From NCBI RefSeq assembly GCF_003729955.1, contig NZ_RJTX01000004.1, forward strand, positions 1 through 64,000: 64,000 bases of DNA, read 5' to 3'. The notes below the pieces were generated by a model. It saw only the letters and a list, made by a program, of their open reading frames with translations, did not search any database and was not told the DNA's origin. A program made the translations under genes and the position numbers. The first letter of the stretch is position 1. Every line of letters starts with the position of its first letter. Below, in pieces: positions 52,315 to 61,456 of this stretch. The stretch is from Chryseobacterium daecheongense (lineage in GTDB: Bacteria > Bacteroidota > Bacteroidia > Flavobacteriales > Weeksellaceae).

Positions 52315-54810
52315 TTAAATCAATCCGAACTGCTCAAAATGATGAGTAAAATGTTTTTTATGCATCAGTTCCCACATTTCTTTATTCAGCTTTCCAAAAA
52401 CAAAATTCATATGTTCCGCCTGCGGATTTTCTTTATAGTAAATTGAATATCTTTTTAAAGTATCCATGAAAGACTGTTTTGCTGCTTCCAGATTTTTATG
52501 TCTCAGCTCCAATAATTTTTCGTCTTCAGCTAAGAAAGGAGCAGGAAAATCTTTCGGCATTTTTCTGTGATTATATAAAGAATCCTGCCATTTTTCCAAC
52601 TGTTCTTCAGGGGTGAAGCATTTATCTGCTTCCGGTTCACCCAAGCTTACCAACACACCATGCTCAAGATGTTCGATCATCTGTTGTGGGGTCATTTTAC
52701 CCCATTTGGGTTCTGTATTTTCTGTTAATCCGTTAAGGATCTTTTCAATGCTTTTTATTTTCAGATCGATAAATGGAGATTGCTTAGCAACTAATGTTAA
52801 AATTGTTGCCACGCAAACTACTTCTTCACGTTGATTCACAACCTCAACCAGCCATTTCACCACTCCTGAAGGAATATTTCTTCCCTTTACCCCTCTGTTG
52901 ATCTTCTCCTTTGCCGTTAAATAGACTGTGATCGTATCACCGGCATAAACCGGCTTAAAGAATGAACAGTTTTCAAGTCCGTAATTCGCAATTACAGGTC
53001 CTTTTTTCCCTGAAACAAATAATCCTGCTGCTGCTGAAAGGATGAAATATCCGTGAGCCACAGTTTTATCAAAGATAGTTCCCGTTAAACTTGTTGCGTC
53101 TGTATGAGCATAGAAATGATCCCAGGAAACATTGGAGAAATTCACGATATCTGCATCCGTAACTGTTCTTCCAGCTGTTTCCAGAGAATCCCCTACTTCC
53201 ACTTCTTCGAAATATTTCTGGAAAGGATGTTTATCCGAGAATTTTTTCTCAGCTCCCTGCTGATATATTTTAGTAATAGCTGTTAAAATATCCGGTGATC
53301 CCTGAATGGCTGTTTTTTGTAAGAAGAAATGAAGACCGTTCAAACCTCCCATTTCTTCACCTCCTCCTGCTCTACCCGGACCTCCGTGCATCAAGGTAGG
53401 AAGTGGTGAACCATGACCTGTACTTTCTTTAGCATTGTCTCTGTTCAATACGAAAATTCTTCCGTGCTGAGAAGCCATTTTCCATGAGGTTTCTGCAACG
53501 AATTCATTATCATAAGAAACGATGGAACCAACCAAACTTCCTTTTCCTCTTTTGGCCAAAGCTGCCGCTTCTTCTGCATCTTTATAAGGCATCAAAGTAG
53601 AAACAGGACCGAAAGCTTCTACGTCGTGAGAGATATTTTTTTCGAAAGGCTTGTCATTCAGGAATAATTTAGGGCTCATGAATGCTCCTTTTTCATAATC
53701 TGCATCTACCAATTCATGTTTTCCGTCATACACAAGCTCTGTCTCTGCTTTCAGTATATCAATTTTTCTAAGAACCTCATCGTACTGTTGTCTTCCGACA
53801 AGAGATCCCATTCTGGTTTCCCTGCTTAAAGGGTTTCCTATTTTAGTTTGATCTAAAGCTTTAGATAAAGCATTCTGAACGTCTCCGATCAAATGTTCGG
53901 GGACGATAATTCTTCTGATCGCCGTACATTTCTGACCTGCTTTAGTCGTCATTTCATTACGGACTTCTTTGATGAACAGATCAAATTCCGGAGTTCCCGG
54001 CTTTGCGTCCAAACCAAGGATAGAGCAGTTTAATGAGTCCGCCTCCATGTTGAAGCGTACTGCATTTCCTGCAATCGAAGGTAAAGATTTTAATTTTCTA
54101 CCTGTAGTCGCAGAACCTGTGAATAATACCGAATCTCCATCCTGAACATAATCCAGAATATTTCCTGGCTCCCCACAAACTAATTGGAGCGCTCCTTCAG
54201 GAAGAAGTCCACTTTCAATCATATCCTGGAAAACTGCATTCGTCAAATAAGAACCGTAAGGAGACGGCTTTACAATAGAAGGGACACCAGCCAATAATGA
54301 GGTGGATAATTTCTCCAACATTCCCCAAACCGGAAAGTTGTAAGCATTAATTTGAATGGAAACTCCTTCACTTGGAGTCAGAATATGAGTTCCTAAATGG
54401 GTTCCGTTCGCAGAGATTTTCTGTGTATCTCCATCCACCCAGAACGGAGTATTTGGAAGCATTCTTTTAGCCAATCCGGAATAAGTGAAAAAAGTTCCGA
54501 AACCTCCTTCAATATCTACCCAGGAATCAACATGAGTAGCTCCAGTTTTATATGATAATTCGTAATATTTTTTCTTTCTTTCCAGAAGGTAAAGCGCTAC
54601 TTTTTTTAGCATTTCCCCACGATCATAGAAAGTCATGGAAGAAAGATTTTTGTATCCTACTGTTCTTCCGAAATCAAGGGCTTGTTCAAAATTAAGCCCC
54701 TCCGTATCCGAGACAGCCACCTGTTCTCCATTTACGGCATTGTACAAAGGAATTCCGTTTCCGGTTCCCTCTATCCATTGTCCGCAGATATAATTTTTTA
54801 ATTTTTCCAT
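52315..54810 (-). CDS. paaZ: Ring-opening enzyme PaaZ with an added C-terminal domain
   Basis: Bifunctional enzyme of phenylacetate catabolism: an oxepin-CoA hydrolase opens the ring and an aldehyde dehydrogenase oxidises the product. The N-terminal part (about 1-515) has E256 in NMEADS and the catalytic C295 in AGQKCTA, as in Escherichia coli. The MaoC-like hydratase part (about 525-680) has D564 and H569 in WDHFYAHTD. The protein is 831 aa, about 150 longer than the usual 680, because residues 685-831 form an extra DUF1569/DinB-like domain ending MHKKHFTHHFEQFGLI. It is the last gene of the operon. Confidence 0.93.
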   Translation of the reverse strand: MEKLKNYICGQWIEGTGNGIPLYNAVNGEQVAVSDTEGLNFEQALDFGRTVGYKNLSSMTFYDRGEMLKKVALYLLERKKKYYELSYKTGATHVDSWVDIEGGFGTFFTYSGLAKRMLPNTPFWVDGDTQKISANGTHLGTHILTPSEGVSIQINAYNFPVWGMLEKLSTSLLAGVPSIVKPSPYGSYLTNAVFQDMIESGLLPEGALQLVCGEPGNILDYVQDGDSVLFTGSATTGRKLKSLPSIAGNAVRFNMEADSLNCSILGLDAKPGTPEFDLFIKEVRNEMTTKAGQKCTAIRRIIVPEHLIGDVQNALSKALDQTKIGNPLSRETRMGSLVGRQQYDEVLRKIDILKAETELVYDGKHELVDADYEKGAFMSPKLFLNDKPFEKNISHDVEAFGPVSTLMPYKDAEEAAALAKRGKGSLVGSIVSYDNEFVAETSWKMASQHGRIFVLNRDNAKESTGHGSPLPTLMHGGPGRAGGGEEMGGLNGLHFFLQKTAIQGSPDILTAITKIYQQGAEKKFSDKHPFQKYFEEVEVGDSLETAGRTVTDADIVNFSNVSWDHFYAHTDATSLTGTIFDKTVAHGYFILSAAAGLFVSGKKGPVIANYGLENCSFFKPVYAGDTITVYLTAKEKINRGVKGRNIPSGVVKWLVEVVNQREEVVCVATILTLVAKQSPFIDLKIKSIEKILNGLTENTEPKWGKMTPQQMIEHLEHGVLVSLGEPEADKCFTPEEQLEKWQDSLYNHRKMPKDFPAPFLAEDEKLLELRHKNLEAAKQSFMDTLKRYSIYYKENPQAEHMNFVFGKLNKEMWELMHKKHFTHHFEQFGLI

Positions 54811-54818
54811 ATAGTTAT

Positions 54819-55520
54819 TTACTTTTTATTACGATTTTGAAGTTGTAAAGCTTCCTCTAAAGTATAATTTTTAAATACAAAGTCTTTTCCTAGCATACCT
54901 TGAGCATAATCCTGCACTGTTTGTCCGAACCCGGCTTCTTCTCTTAATCTATTTACATTGATAAAGTCTTTGATTGGCCAGATGATCCATACCATTTCTG
55001 TTTTACCATCTTTTGTTGTTGTAAAGGATCGGGCCTGGGTTCCGTAAATCTGTTCTTTATCTTCCTGTACAAGCTGTCTGTCGAGCATCATTGCATATAA
55101 TCTGAAAGGAAGCTCCTTTTCTTCGGCAGCTTTTTTAATTAGTGGCAGATATTGATTGATCTTTGGTGAATGCTGAATAACCAGCCAAGCTGTTTTATTT
55201 TCAGGTTCTCCCACAAGAGATTTCCCAGGGTAACCATATTTTGCTATTATTTTTTCAATCTTAGCCAGATTTTCTGCATCCTGCTGATCCATCTTTTTGC
55301 CCAAACCGACAGTTGCCTCTTCCTGAGTAAGATTTTTTTCTTTTATGATTTCTTTTCTTCTTTCTGGTGATGTGTCAGGAAGCATAAACTCACGATAGAT
55401 CTGATCATCTTTATCAATTTGTGCCAACTCTTTTTTAAGCTGAATATTAATTGACTGATCCTGAATTTTCTGACTATTGATCAGTACTGAAAAGAAAATG
55501 GTAAAAAACAGATATTTCAT
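54819..55520 (-). CDS. DUF6624-like secreted protein in the phenylacetate operon
   Basis: A 233-aa protein with a signal peptide ending LINSQ (about residue 17) and a helical, charged body. The central KIEKIIAKYGYPGKSLVGE and AWLVIQHSP segments and the later MLDRQLVQEDKEQIYGTQ resemble DUF6624 proteins, whose function is unknown. It is placed between paaY and paaZ with 8 and 17 bp gaps, yet it is exported while the pathway is cytoplasmic. A passenger gene is the simplest view. Confidence 0.78.
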   Translation of the reverse strand: MKYLFFTIFFSVLINSQKIQDQSINIQLKKELAQIDKDDQIYREFMLPDTSPERRKEIIKEKNLTQEEATVGLGKKMDQQDAENLAKIEKIIAKYGYPGKSLVGEPENKTAWLVIQHSPKINQYLPLIKKAAEEKELPFRLYAMMLDRQLVQEDKEQIYGTQARSFTTTKDGKTEMVWIIWPIKDFINVNRLREEAGFGQTVQDYAQGMLGKDFVFKNYTLEEALQLQNRNKK

Positions 55521-55537
55521 ATTGTGATCGGCAATTA

Positions 55538-56131
55538 TTATTTTACATCGTCCCAGATGCTGTAATCTACAATTTTCGTTGGGACTTGCTTCACATATTC
55601 TGTGAATGGCTCACAAGGCAGAATGGCTTCTTTTCCTTCTCTTGCCAATTCCTGATATAGTTTTGTTCCTTCTGTTTTCCAGTGGATCATTTCATCAGAA
55701 ACATCACGGATGATTTTTGCAGGGCTTCCTACAATCAGTTTTCTCGGTTCACTTCTGAAATTAGCAGGAACAAAAGCCAACGCACCGATGATACATTCGT
55801 CCCCGATCACCGCCTTATCCATCACTACCGAATTCATCCCAACCAGACAATTTTTTCCGATATGCCCGGAATGAATAATAGCTCCATGACCGATGTGTGC
55901 AGATTCTTCTAAGATGGTTTCAATATTCGGGAATACATGAAGGGTACAGTTTTCCTGAACATTGGCTCCGTCTTTTACCAAAATTTTACCCCAATCGCCA
56001 CGGATTACCGCGTTAGGACCAACATAGACTTCTTCACCTATTTCCACATTGCCGATAATTACCGCCTGCGGATGGATATATGCAGAAGGTTTGATAATGG
56101 GACGAATTCCGTGATACGAATAGATGTTCAT
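55538..56131 (-). CDS. paaY: PaaY-like hexapeptide-repeat protein
   Basis: A left-handed beta-helix protein of 197 aa, of the gamma-carbonic-anhydrase-like group that includes the thioesterase PaaY. Hexapeptide repeats run from about residue 15 (IHPQAVIIGNVEIGEEVYVG) to about 140, with HIGHGAIIHSGHIG holding histidines in metal-ligand positions. With the start at 56131 the protein begins MNIYSYHGI. Position between paaJ and paaZ supports the Paa assignment. A general gamma-CA-like role cannot be excluded. Confidence 0.82.
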   Translation of the reverse strand: MNIYSYHGIRPIIKPSAYIHPQAVIIGNVEIGEEVYVGPNAVIRGDWGKILVKDGANVQENCTLHVFPNIETILEESAHIGHGAIIHSGHIGKNCLVGMNSVVMDKAVIGDECIIGALAFVPANFRSEPRKLIVGSPAKIIRDVSDEMIHWKTEGTKLYQELAREGKEAILPCEPFTEYVKQVPTKIVDYSIWDDVK

Positions 56132-56150
56132 GAAATTTTTATTAAAAATT

Positions 56151-57356
56151 TTATACTTTTTCAATTACCATTGCATATCCTTGCCCTACACCGATACAAA
56201 GGGTACACAAAGCATATTTTTTATCTTGCTTTTGAAGTTCCAATGCGGCTGAACCCACAATTCTTGCTCCTGAAACGCCAAGAGGATGTCCTATAGCAAT
56301 CGCTCCTCCGTTTGGATTGATTCTCGTATCATCGTCTTTTAACCCTAAACTTCTTGTTACCGCTAAAGCCTGAGCCGCGAAGGCTTCGTTCAATTCGATG
56401 ATATCCATATCGTCCAGAGAAAGATTTAATCTCTTTAATAATTTCTGAGTAGCTTCCACTGGTCCGATTCCCATGATTCTTGGCTCTACACCAGCTACGG
56501 AAGATCCTAAAATTTTAGCTTTTGGTTTTAAACCATATTTTTTTACCGCTTCTTCACTTGCCAGAATAAGAGCTGCAGCTCCGTCATTCATTCCTGAAGC
56601 GTTCCCTGCAGTTACCGTTCCTTCTTTTCTGAAGGCAGGACGAAGTTTTCCTAATCCTTCCATAGAAGATGTCGGCTTTATAAATTCATCTTTATCAAAA
56701 ACGATAGGCTCTCCTTTTTTCTGTGGAATTTCAACTTTTATGATCTCTTCTGCCAATCTTCCGCTTTCCTGTGCTTTGGTAGCTTTCTGCTGAGACCAAA
56801 GGGCAAACTTATCCTGGTCTTCTCTGCTGATCTGGTGAATATCCGCTAAATTTTCCGCAGTTTCTCCCATTCCGTCCACACCATACATTTCTTTCATTTT
56901 CGGGTTAATGAAACGCCATCCGAAAGTGGTATCAAACATCTGGCTGTCTCTACCGAAAGCCATACTTGGTTTTGACATTACATAAGGAGAACGCGTCATG
57001 TGCTCTACTCCACCTGCAATATAAATTTCTCCTTCTCCGGCCGCAATAGATCTGAAAGCATTCGCTACAGCAGACATTCCTGAAGCACAAAGTCTGTTCA
57101 CCGTTTCTCCCCCGATTTTGTAAGGAAGCCCGGCCAGTAAAAGCCCCATTCTCGCTACGTTACGATTGTCTTCTCCAGCTTGATTAGCACATCCGAAAAT
57201 AACGTCTTCAATTTCTTCTACAGGAACTTCCGGGTTTCTTGCTACGATTTCTTTCAACACTATGGCTGCCAAATCATCGGCTCTGACTTCTGATAACCCT
57301 CCCTGTAATTTTGAAATAGGAGTTCTGATGTAATCTATGATATATACGTTGTTCAT
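56151..57356 (-). CDS. paaJ: 3-oxoadipyl-CoA thiolase
   Basis: Thiolase of 401 aa that cleaves 3-oxoadipyl-CoA to succinyl-CoA and acetyl-CoA, the last step of the phenylacetate pathway. The active-site cysteine is in NRLCASGMSAV (about residue 90); the C-terminal motifs NGGAIAIGHPLGVSGAR and CIGVGQGYAMV carry the histidine and second cysteine. The gap upstream of it (57357-57440) contains an inverted heptamer array. Could be called PcaF by homology; operon context favours PaaJ. Confidence 0.92.
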   Translation of the reverse strand: MNNVYIIDYIRTPISKLQGGLSEVRADDLAAIVLKEIVARNPEVPVEEIEDVIFGCANQAGEDNRNVARMGLLLAGLPYKIGGETVNRLCASGMSAVANAFRSIAAGEGEIYIAGGVEHMTRSPYVMSKPSMAFGRDSQMFDTTFGWRFINPKMKEMYGVDGMGETAENLADIHQISREDQDKFALWSQQKATKAQESGRLAEEIIKVEIPQKKGEPIVFDKDEFIKPTSSMEGLGKLRPAFRKEGTVTAGNASGMNDGAAALILASEEAVKKYGLKPKAKILGSSVAGVEPRIMGIGPVEATQKLLKRLNLSLDDMDIIELNEAFAAQALAVTRSLGLKDDDTRINPNGGAIAIGHPLGVSGARIVGSAALELQKQDKKYALCTLCIGVGQGYAMVIEKV

Positions 57357-57361
57357 AATTT

Positions 57362-57431
57362 TTGCTTTAGGCTTTAAGCTATATGCAGTAAGTTTTGCCA
57401 GCTTCGAAAAAAAGCTTGTTGCTTATTGCCA
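57362..57431. repeat. Inverted heptamer array between paaI and paaJ
   Basis: The left arm is four successive heptamers of the type GCTnTAn (57364-57391). The right arm contains their reverse complement type (57416-57429). The centre contains an AGCTT / AAGCT hairpin. The unit differs from those in the other gaps of the operon. Confidence 0.6.
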
Positions 57432-57440
57432 AAATCTTAT

Positions 57441-57854
57441 TTATAGTTCTGTTACTTTTTTTCCAATTTTATATACTGTTCCGACAAATTTGGCAATCAG
57501 CTCTTCGTTTTGATTGGTAATCTTAATGTCATAAACAGCTGTTTTTCTTGTTTCGTTCACCAAGATACTCTCTGCTCTGAAAACATCACCTTCTTTTCCG
57601 GCTTTGGTAAAGTTGATGATACAGTTCAGCGCCACAGCAGCCTCTCCGGAGTTGTTAGATGAAAAGGCCAATGCAGAATCTGCAAAAGCAAAAGTAACCC
57701 CTCCATGAACGGTTTTAAGCCCATTGATCATCTCTTTTTTGATGGGCATCTCTATCAAGCAATAGTTTTCTTTAACCTCAATCATTCTGATATTCATCCA
57801 TTGAGAGAAATAGTCCTGATTAAGCATATAATCTGCAACTTGTCTCGGCGTCAT
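57441..57854 (-). CDS. paaI: PaaI-type acyl-CoA thioesterase
   Basis: Hotdog-fold thioesterase of 137 aa that rescues CoA from stalled phenylacetyl-type intermediates. The segment KTVHGGVTFAFADSALAFSSN (about residues 48-68) is the conserved helix with HGG and an acidic residue, and VALNCIINFTKAGKEGD follows. Its start overlaps the stop of the small membrane protein gene by 4 bp. Confidence 0.92.
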   Translation of the reverse strand: MTPRQVADYMLNQDYFSQWMNIRMIEVKENYCLIEMPIKKEMINGLKTVHGGVTFAFADSALAFSSNNSGEAAVALNCIINFTKAGKEGDVFRAESILVNETRKTAVYDIKITNQNEELIAKFVGTVYKIGKKVTEL

Positions 57855-58063
57855 TTAATATTTTTATTTAGAGATTTTTTCTTTCGATTCAGATTGTTCA
57901 ATTCGTCAAGAAGGTAATAAAGTACAAATATTCCAAGGAAATATAATGCGTAAAGCCTTATCTGGAAATTTTTAAAATCAGGCAGCTTTATCAACATAAA
58001 TATACTTGTCATAAAAACAGCTACCATCAGACATTTTATTATCCTCTTCTTATCTATTTTCAT
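57851..58063 (-). CDS. Small two-pass membrane protein in the paa operon
   Basis: A 70-aa protein with two hydrophobic segments (about 8-26 and 34-52) and a Lys/Asn-rich C-terminus. It directly abuts paaH and overlaps paaI by 4 bp, so it is translated in the operon. No known relative; it may have no connection to phenylacetate. Confidence 0.6.
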   Translation of the reverse strand: MKIDKKRIIKCLMVAVFMTSIFMLIKLPDFKNFQIRLYALYFLGIFVLYYLLDELNNLNRKKKSLNKNIK

Positions 58064-59197
58064 TTATAGCTTTTTTAACAAAGGGCTCTGTTTGTATCTT
58101 TCTTCCTGATATTCTTCGTAAAGGCTTTGCAGGGTTTCGGAAATTTTTGAATAGCCAATTTCTTTTCCCCAGCTTAACAGTCCTTTCGGATAGTTCACTC
58201 CTTTCTGCATAGCCAATTCTATATCTTCATCATTGGCAACACCTAATCTTTTCGCTTCAACCGCTTCATTGATCAGCATTGAAATAATTCTTAAAAATAT
58301 CTGTTGATATAAAGCATCATCTTTCTGTGCATCCGGTTTTTCTGCTCCTTCGCTATAGTCATAGAAACCTTTTCCGGTTTTTCTTCCATGAAGTTTAGCT
58401 TCAGACATACGTTGCTGCAATAAAGATGGTTTGTATTTCGGATCGTAGAAGTAGTCTTTGTAAACCGTTGTCGTTACGGCGAAATTCACATCCACCCCAA
58501 TTAGGTCCATCAATTCGAAAGGCCCCATTTTGAAGTTTCCAAGCGTTCTCATTGCTTCATCCACCTGTTCAGGGGTTGCAATGTTTTCTTCAACAATTCT
58601 TAATCCTTCTCCATAATAGGGACGGGCAATTCTGTTGACAATAAATCCGGGAATATCTTTAGCAATCACAGGCATTTTCCCCCATTCTTTCATGAGGTTA
58701 TATATTTTTTCCGCCAGTGATTTTTCTGTTAATAAAGATGGAATAACCTCTACTAAAGGCATTAATGGTGCAGGATTGAAAAAATGTATTCCGATGAAAC
58801 GTTCCGGTTTCTTAAGTTCCGCACCTAAAGAGGTAATAGAAATGGATGATGTATTGGAGCCAATGATACAGTCTTCTGAAACATAGTTTTCAAGCTCCGT
58901 GAAAACTTTGGTTTTGATTTCTTTGTTTTCAATAATTGCTTCAATCACGAGATCTGAATTTTTTAAACCCTGAAGATTTTCAGCTTTACTGATATTATTT
59001 CTGATCTCTGTGGCTTTTTCCTGTGAAATTTTGGTTTTTTCAACCAGTTTCTGGAGGGTCTTTTCTAAGCCTGAAAGCGCTTTATCAATTTGTGGAGCCT
59101 GTGCATCGTAAACTACTACTTTACATCCTGCTGTTGCAGCCACCTGAGCAATTCCTATACCCATGGTTCCTGCTCCAATAATTCCAATATTTTTCAT
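58064..59197 (-). CDS. paaH: 3-hydroxyacyl-CoA dehydrogenase PaaH
   Basis: NAD-dependent oxidation of 3-hydroxyadipyl-CoA to 3-oxoadipyl-CoA. The N-terminal Rossmann motif GAGTMGIGIAQVAATAG (residues 7-23), the later GSNTSSISIT and HFFNPAPLMPLVEVI with the catalytic histidine are clear. The 377-aa length is shorter than the E. coli PaaH (about 475) because the duplicated C-terminal domain is absent or shortened. A 76-bp gap with an inverted TTAGnnn array separates it from the upstream paaG. Confidence 0.92.
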   Translation of the reverse strand: MKNIGIIGAGTMGIGIAQVAATAGCKVVVYDAQAPQIDKALSGLEKTLQKLVEKTKISQEKATEIRNNISKAENLQGLKNSDLVIEAIIENKEIKTKVFTELENYVSEDCIIGSNTSSISITSLGAELKKPERFIGIHFFNPAPLMPLVEVIPSLLTEKSLAEKIYNLMKEWGKMPVIAKDIPGFIVNRIARPYYGEGLRIVEENIATPEQVDEAMRTLGNFKMGPFELMDLIGVDVNFAVTTTVYKDYFYDPKYKPSLLQQRMSEAKLHGRKTGKGFYDYSEGAEKPDAQKDDALYQQIFLRIISMLINEAVEAKRLGVANDEDIELAMQKGVNYPKGLLSWGKEIGYSKISETLQSLYEEYQEERYKQSPLLKKL

Positions 59198-59205
59198 TTA
59201 TTATA

Positions 59206-59263
59206 GATGTTAGAAATTAGACATTAGAAGCTAGAGCCTGACTAACACCTAACTTCTAACATC
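59206..59263. repeat. Inverted TTAGnnn heptamer array between paaG and paaH
   Basis: Left arm: heptamers of TTAGnnn from 59210 to 59237. Right arm: CTAAnnn heptamers from 59242 to 59262. The outer 10 bp of the two arms are perfectly complementary (GATGTTAGAA / TTCTAACATC). The unit is the same as in the greA-HIT gap. Confidence 0.75.
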
Positions 59264-59277
59264 CAGTTTCTCATAAT

Positions 59278-60078
59278 TTATCTTCCTTTATAATTAGGTT
59301 TTCTTTTCTGTAAAAAGGCATTTACACCCTCTATAAAATCTTCTGTTTCAGAAGCTTCTTGTTGTAAATCTGCTTCTAACTCCAATTGCTGACTCAATGT
59401 ATTGTCATACGAATGAGCAAAGGCTTTTTTGGTCAGTTTGAAAGCAGCTGTAGGCATATTCGATAGTTTCTCCAGAATCTCCATGGATTTCGGCATGAAT
59501 TCTTCTTCGCTGAAAACTTCTGCTACCAATCCGTAAGATTTGGATTCTTCAGCAGATAATTTTTTCCCTGTGAAAGCTAAATAAGTAGCCAACTGTCTTC
59601 CTAACAATTTAGGCAAGAAGTAAGTTCCTCCTGTATCCGGAATCAATCCAATATTTGAAAATGCCTGAGAGAAATATGCTTTATCATTCGCTAAAACAAA
59701 ATCGCAGATCAATGCTAACATGGCACCAGCTCCAACTGCCGGACCATTTACCAACGCAATAACCGGCTTTTTAGCATGTGTAATTTCCGTTACTAACGGG
59801 TTGTAATAATCTTCAACGATCTTGCGAACGATATATTTATCATGATGTTCGTTACCCTGAACGAAAGCGTCATCTAAGTTTTGTCCGGAACAAAATGCTT
59901 TTCCTCTTCCTGAAATTGCAATACATCTTACTGTTGGGTCTTCATTACAGTCTTTGATAAAGTCTTTTAGATCCGATAGAGATGGCTTTGTAAGCGCATT
60001 CATGGTTTGCGGTTGATTCAGGTAGGCAATTTTGAGTTTTCCGTCAAAATGCGTTTCAATATCGAGTTGTGTATACAT
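59278..60078 (-). CDS. paaG: PaaG-type isomerase/enoyl-CoA hydratase
   Basis: Crotonase-fold enzyme of 266 aa, predicted to turn 1,2-epoxyphenylacetyl-CoA into oxepin-CoA. Motifs are KAFCSGQNLDDAF (about 66) and GPAVGAGAMLALICDFVLA (about 113). The position between the epoxidase genes and paaH supports PaaG rather than PaaF, which would be the other crotonase of the pathway and is not adjacent here. A distinction between PaaF and PaaG by sequence alone is not firm. Confidence 0.87.
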   Translation of the reverse strand: MYTQLDIETHFDGKLKIAYLNQPQTMNALTKPSLSDLKDFIKDCNEDPTVRCIAISGRGKAFCSGQNLDDAFVQGNEHHDKYIVRKIVEDYYNPLVTEITHAKKPVIALVNGPAVGAGAMLALICDFVLANDKAYFSQAFSNIGLIPDTGGTYFLPKLLGRQLATYLAFTGKKLSAEESKSYGLVAEVFSEEEFMPKSMEILEKLSNMPTAAFKLTKKAFAHSYDNTLSQQLELEADLQQEASETEDFIEGVNAFLQKRKPNYKGR

Positions 60079-60137
60079 ATTGAATTGGTTATTAATGAGT
60101 TAATACAAAATGATTATTTCTATAAAGTTAATCATTT

Positions 60138-60602
60138 TTAATGACATTTAAAATAGTCAAAGGGTTCCAAACAGTCTAAGCATTGATACGAAGCCTTGCA
60201 TAATGTAGATCCGAATCTGCTGATCTGCTTGGTGTGCATGGAACCACAACGAGGACATTTTTTAGGTTTTCCTATATGATGTTCGTCTGCTCCTTTTTCA
60301 GGAGGGGTAATTCCGTAGACACGAAGTTTTTCTCGTGCTTCATCGGTTAACCAGTCTGTTGTCCAGATCGGAAACATTTTGGTTACCACTTTCGCTTCCC
60401 AACCGTTTTCTTTCATGATCTTTATGATATCCTCTTCAATGGTAAACATAGCGGGACAGGCAGAATAAGTAGGCGTAATCGTTACCTCACAAGAATTCTC
60501 ACCGGTAACTTTTGCATCTCTTACAATGCCTAATTCCACGATATTGATTACCGGGATTTCCGGGTCGGGAACTAATTCTAATATTTCTATGGGATCTTTC
60601 AA
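60138..60602 (-). CDS. paaD: 1,2-phenylacetyl-CoA epoxidase maturation protein PaaD
   Basis: A 154-aa protein with an N-terminal DUF59/MIP18-like domain (DPEIPVINIVELGIV, and TPTYSACPAM) and a C-terminal zinc-ribbon-like domain (KCPRCGSMHTK, then CKASYQCLDCLEP with paired cysteines). PaaD is thought to assist iron-sulfur cluster assembly of PaaE. It follows paaC by 103 bp with a hairpin element in the gap. Confidence 0.93.
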   Translation of the reverse strand: MKDPIEILELVPDPEIPVINIVELGIVRDAKVTGENSCEVTITPTYSACPAMFTIEEDIIKIMKENGWEAKVVTKMFPIWTTDWLTDEAREKLRVYGITPPEKGADEHHIGKPKKCPRCGSMHTKQISRFGSTLCKASYQCLDCLEPFDYFKCH

Positions 60603-60627
60603 TCTTTTTAAATCTACAATTTATAAT

Positions 60628-60658
60628 GCATCATAAGATGCTTCAACAAGTTCAGCAT
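60628..60658. repeat. Dispersed hairpin element in the paaC-paaD gap
   Basis: GCATC / GATGC hairpin (60628-60641) followed by ATGCT...AGCAT with inner AAC/GTT pairs (60638-60658). The sequence CTTCAACAAGTTCAGCATGA recalls short elements found repeatedly in Bacteroidetes genomes. Here it is the only copy in the window. Confidence 0.45.
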
Positions 60659-60705
60659 GACAGTGCGGTTATTATACTGTTAGACGCATTGTTACATTTA
60701 GAATT

Positions 60706-61455
60706 TTACCAAGAACACCCCGGGTAAGCTCTCTGCATATATTGCAATTCACAAATAATATATCCGAAATATTCCGTATGATATCCGGTTCTTGATTTTG
60801 GCTGCATGAAATGATCTTTTAAATATTCCAATCCAAAATCCTGGAAATCTTTTTCTGTGATGGAAATAAACTGTTGGTATAGTTCATCAACATTCGAAGC
60901 GATGTTTAAAGCAATCAAATCATCTTCTCCTTCTACTTTTGCGAATAAGCCTTTTGTATATTCCCAGATATTATCTATAGCTTTTACCAAACGTTCACGG
61001 CTTTCTTCTGTCCCTTGAGCGAAGATTTTCATCCATGAAGAAGCATGCGTATAGTGATATTTCACTTCTTTCAATGATTTTTGAGCAATCGCAGAAAGTT
61101 CTTCATCTGCAGAATTTGACAAAGCTTCGTACATCAATTTCTGATATACAGAGAAAACATATACTTTAAGAACAGTTTGTGCATAATCTTCATTAGGCAA
61201 CTCTACCCAATGAGCATTCACATATTCATGTTCATATCTTAAGAAAGCCAAATCATCCTCACTTTTGCCATTGTCGGCTACTCTTGAAGCATAATGGTAA
61301 AAATTATTGGCCTGTCCCAGTTCATCCAAAGCGATGTTGGTTAATGCAATATCTTCTTCCAGATACGGACCTTTCCCACACCATTCAGATAATCTTTGCC
61401 CCATGATGAAACTATCATCCGCAAGCTTTAATAAATAATTGAATAATGCGTTCAT
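60706..61455 (-). CDS. paaC: 1,2-phenylacetyl-CoA epoxidase structural subunit PaaC
   Basis: Subunit (249 aa) of the ring-epoxidising oxygenase. It is a helical-bundle homologue of PaaA that is thought to have a structural role in the PaaAC core. It shows YHYTHASSWMKIFAQG and GYHTEYFGYIICELQYMQRAYPG at the C-terminus, in line with PaaC. It begins 1 bp before paaB ends, typical of tight co-translation. Confidence 0.93.
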   Translation of the reverse strand: MNALFNYLLKLADDSFIMGQRLSEWCGKGPYLEEDIALTNIALDELGQANNFYHYASRVADNGKSEDDLAFLRYEHEYVNAHWVELPNEDYAQTVLKVYVFSVYQKLMYEALSNSADEELSAIAQKSLKEVKYHYTHASSWMKIFAQGTEESRERLVKAIDNIWEYTKGLFAKVEGEDDLIALNIASNVDELYQQFISITEKDFQDFGLEYLKDHFMQPKSRTGYHTEYFGYIICELQYMQRAYPGCSW

Positions 61456-61456
61456 A

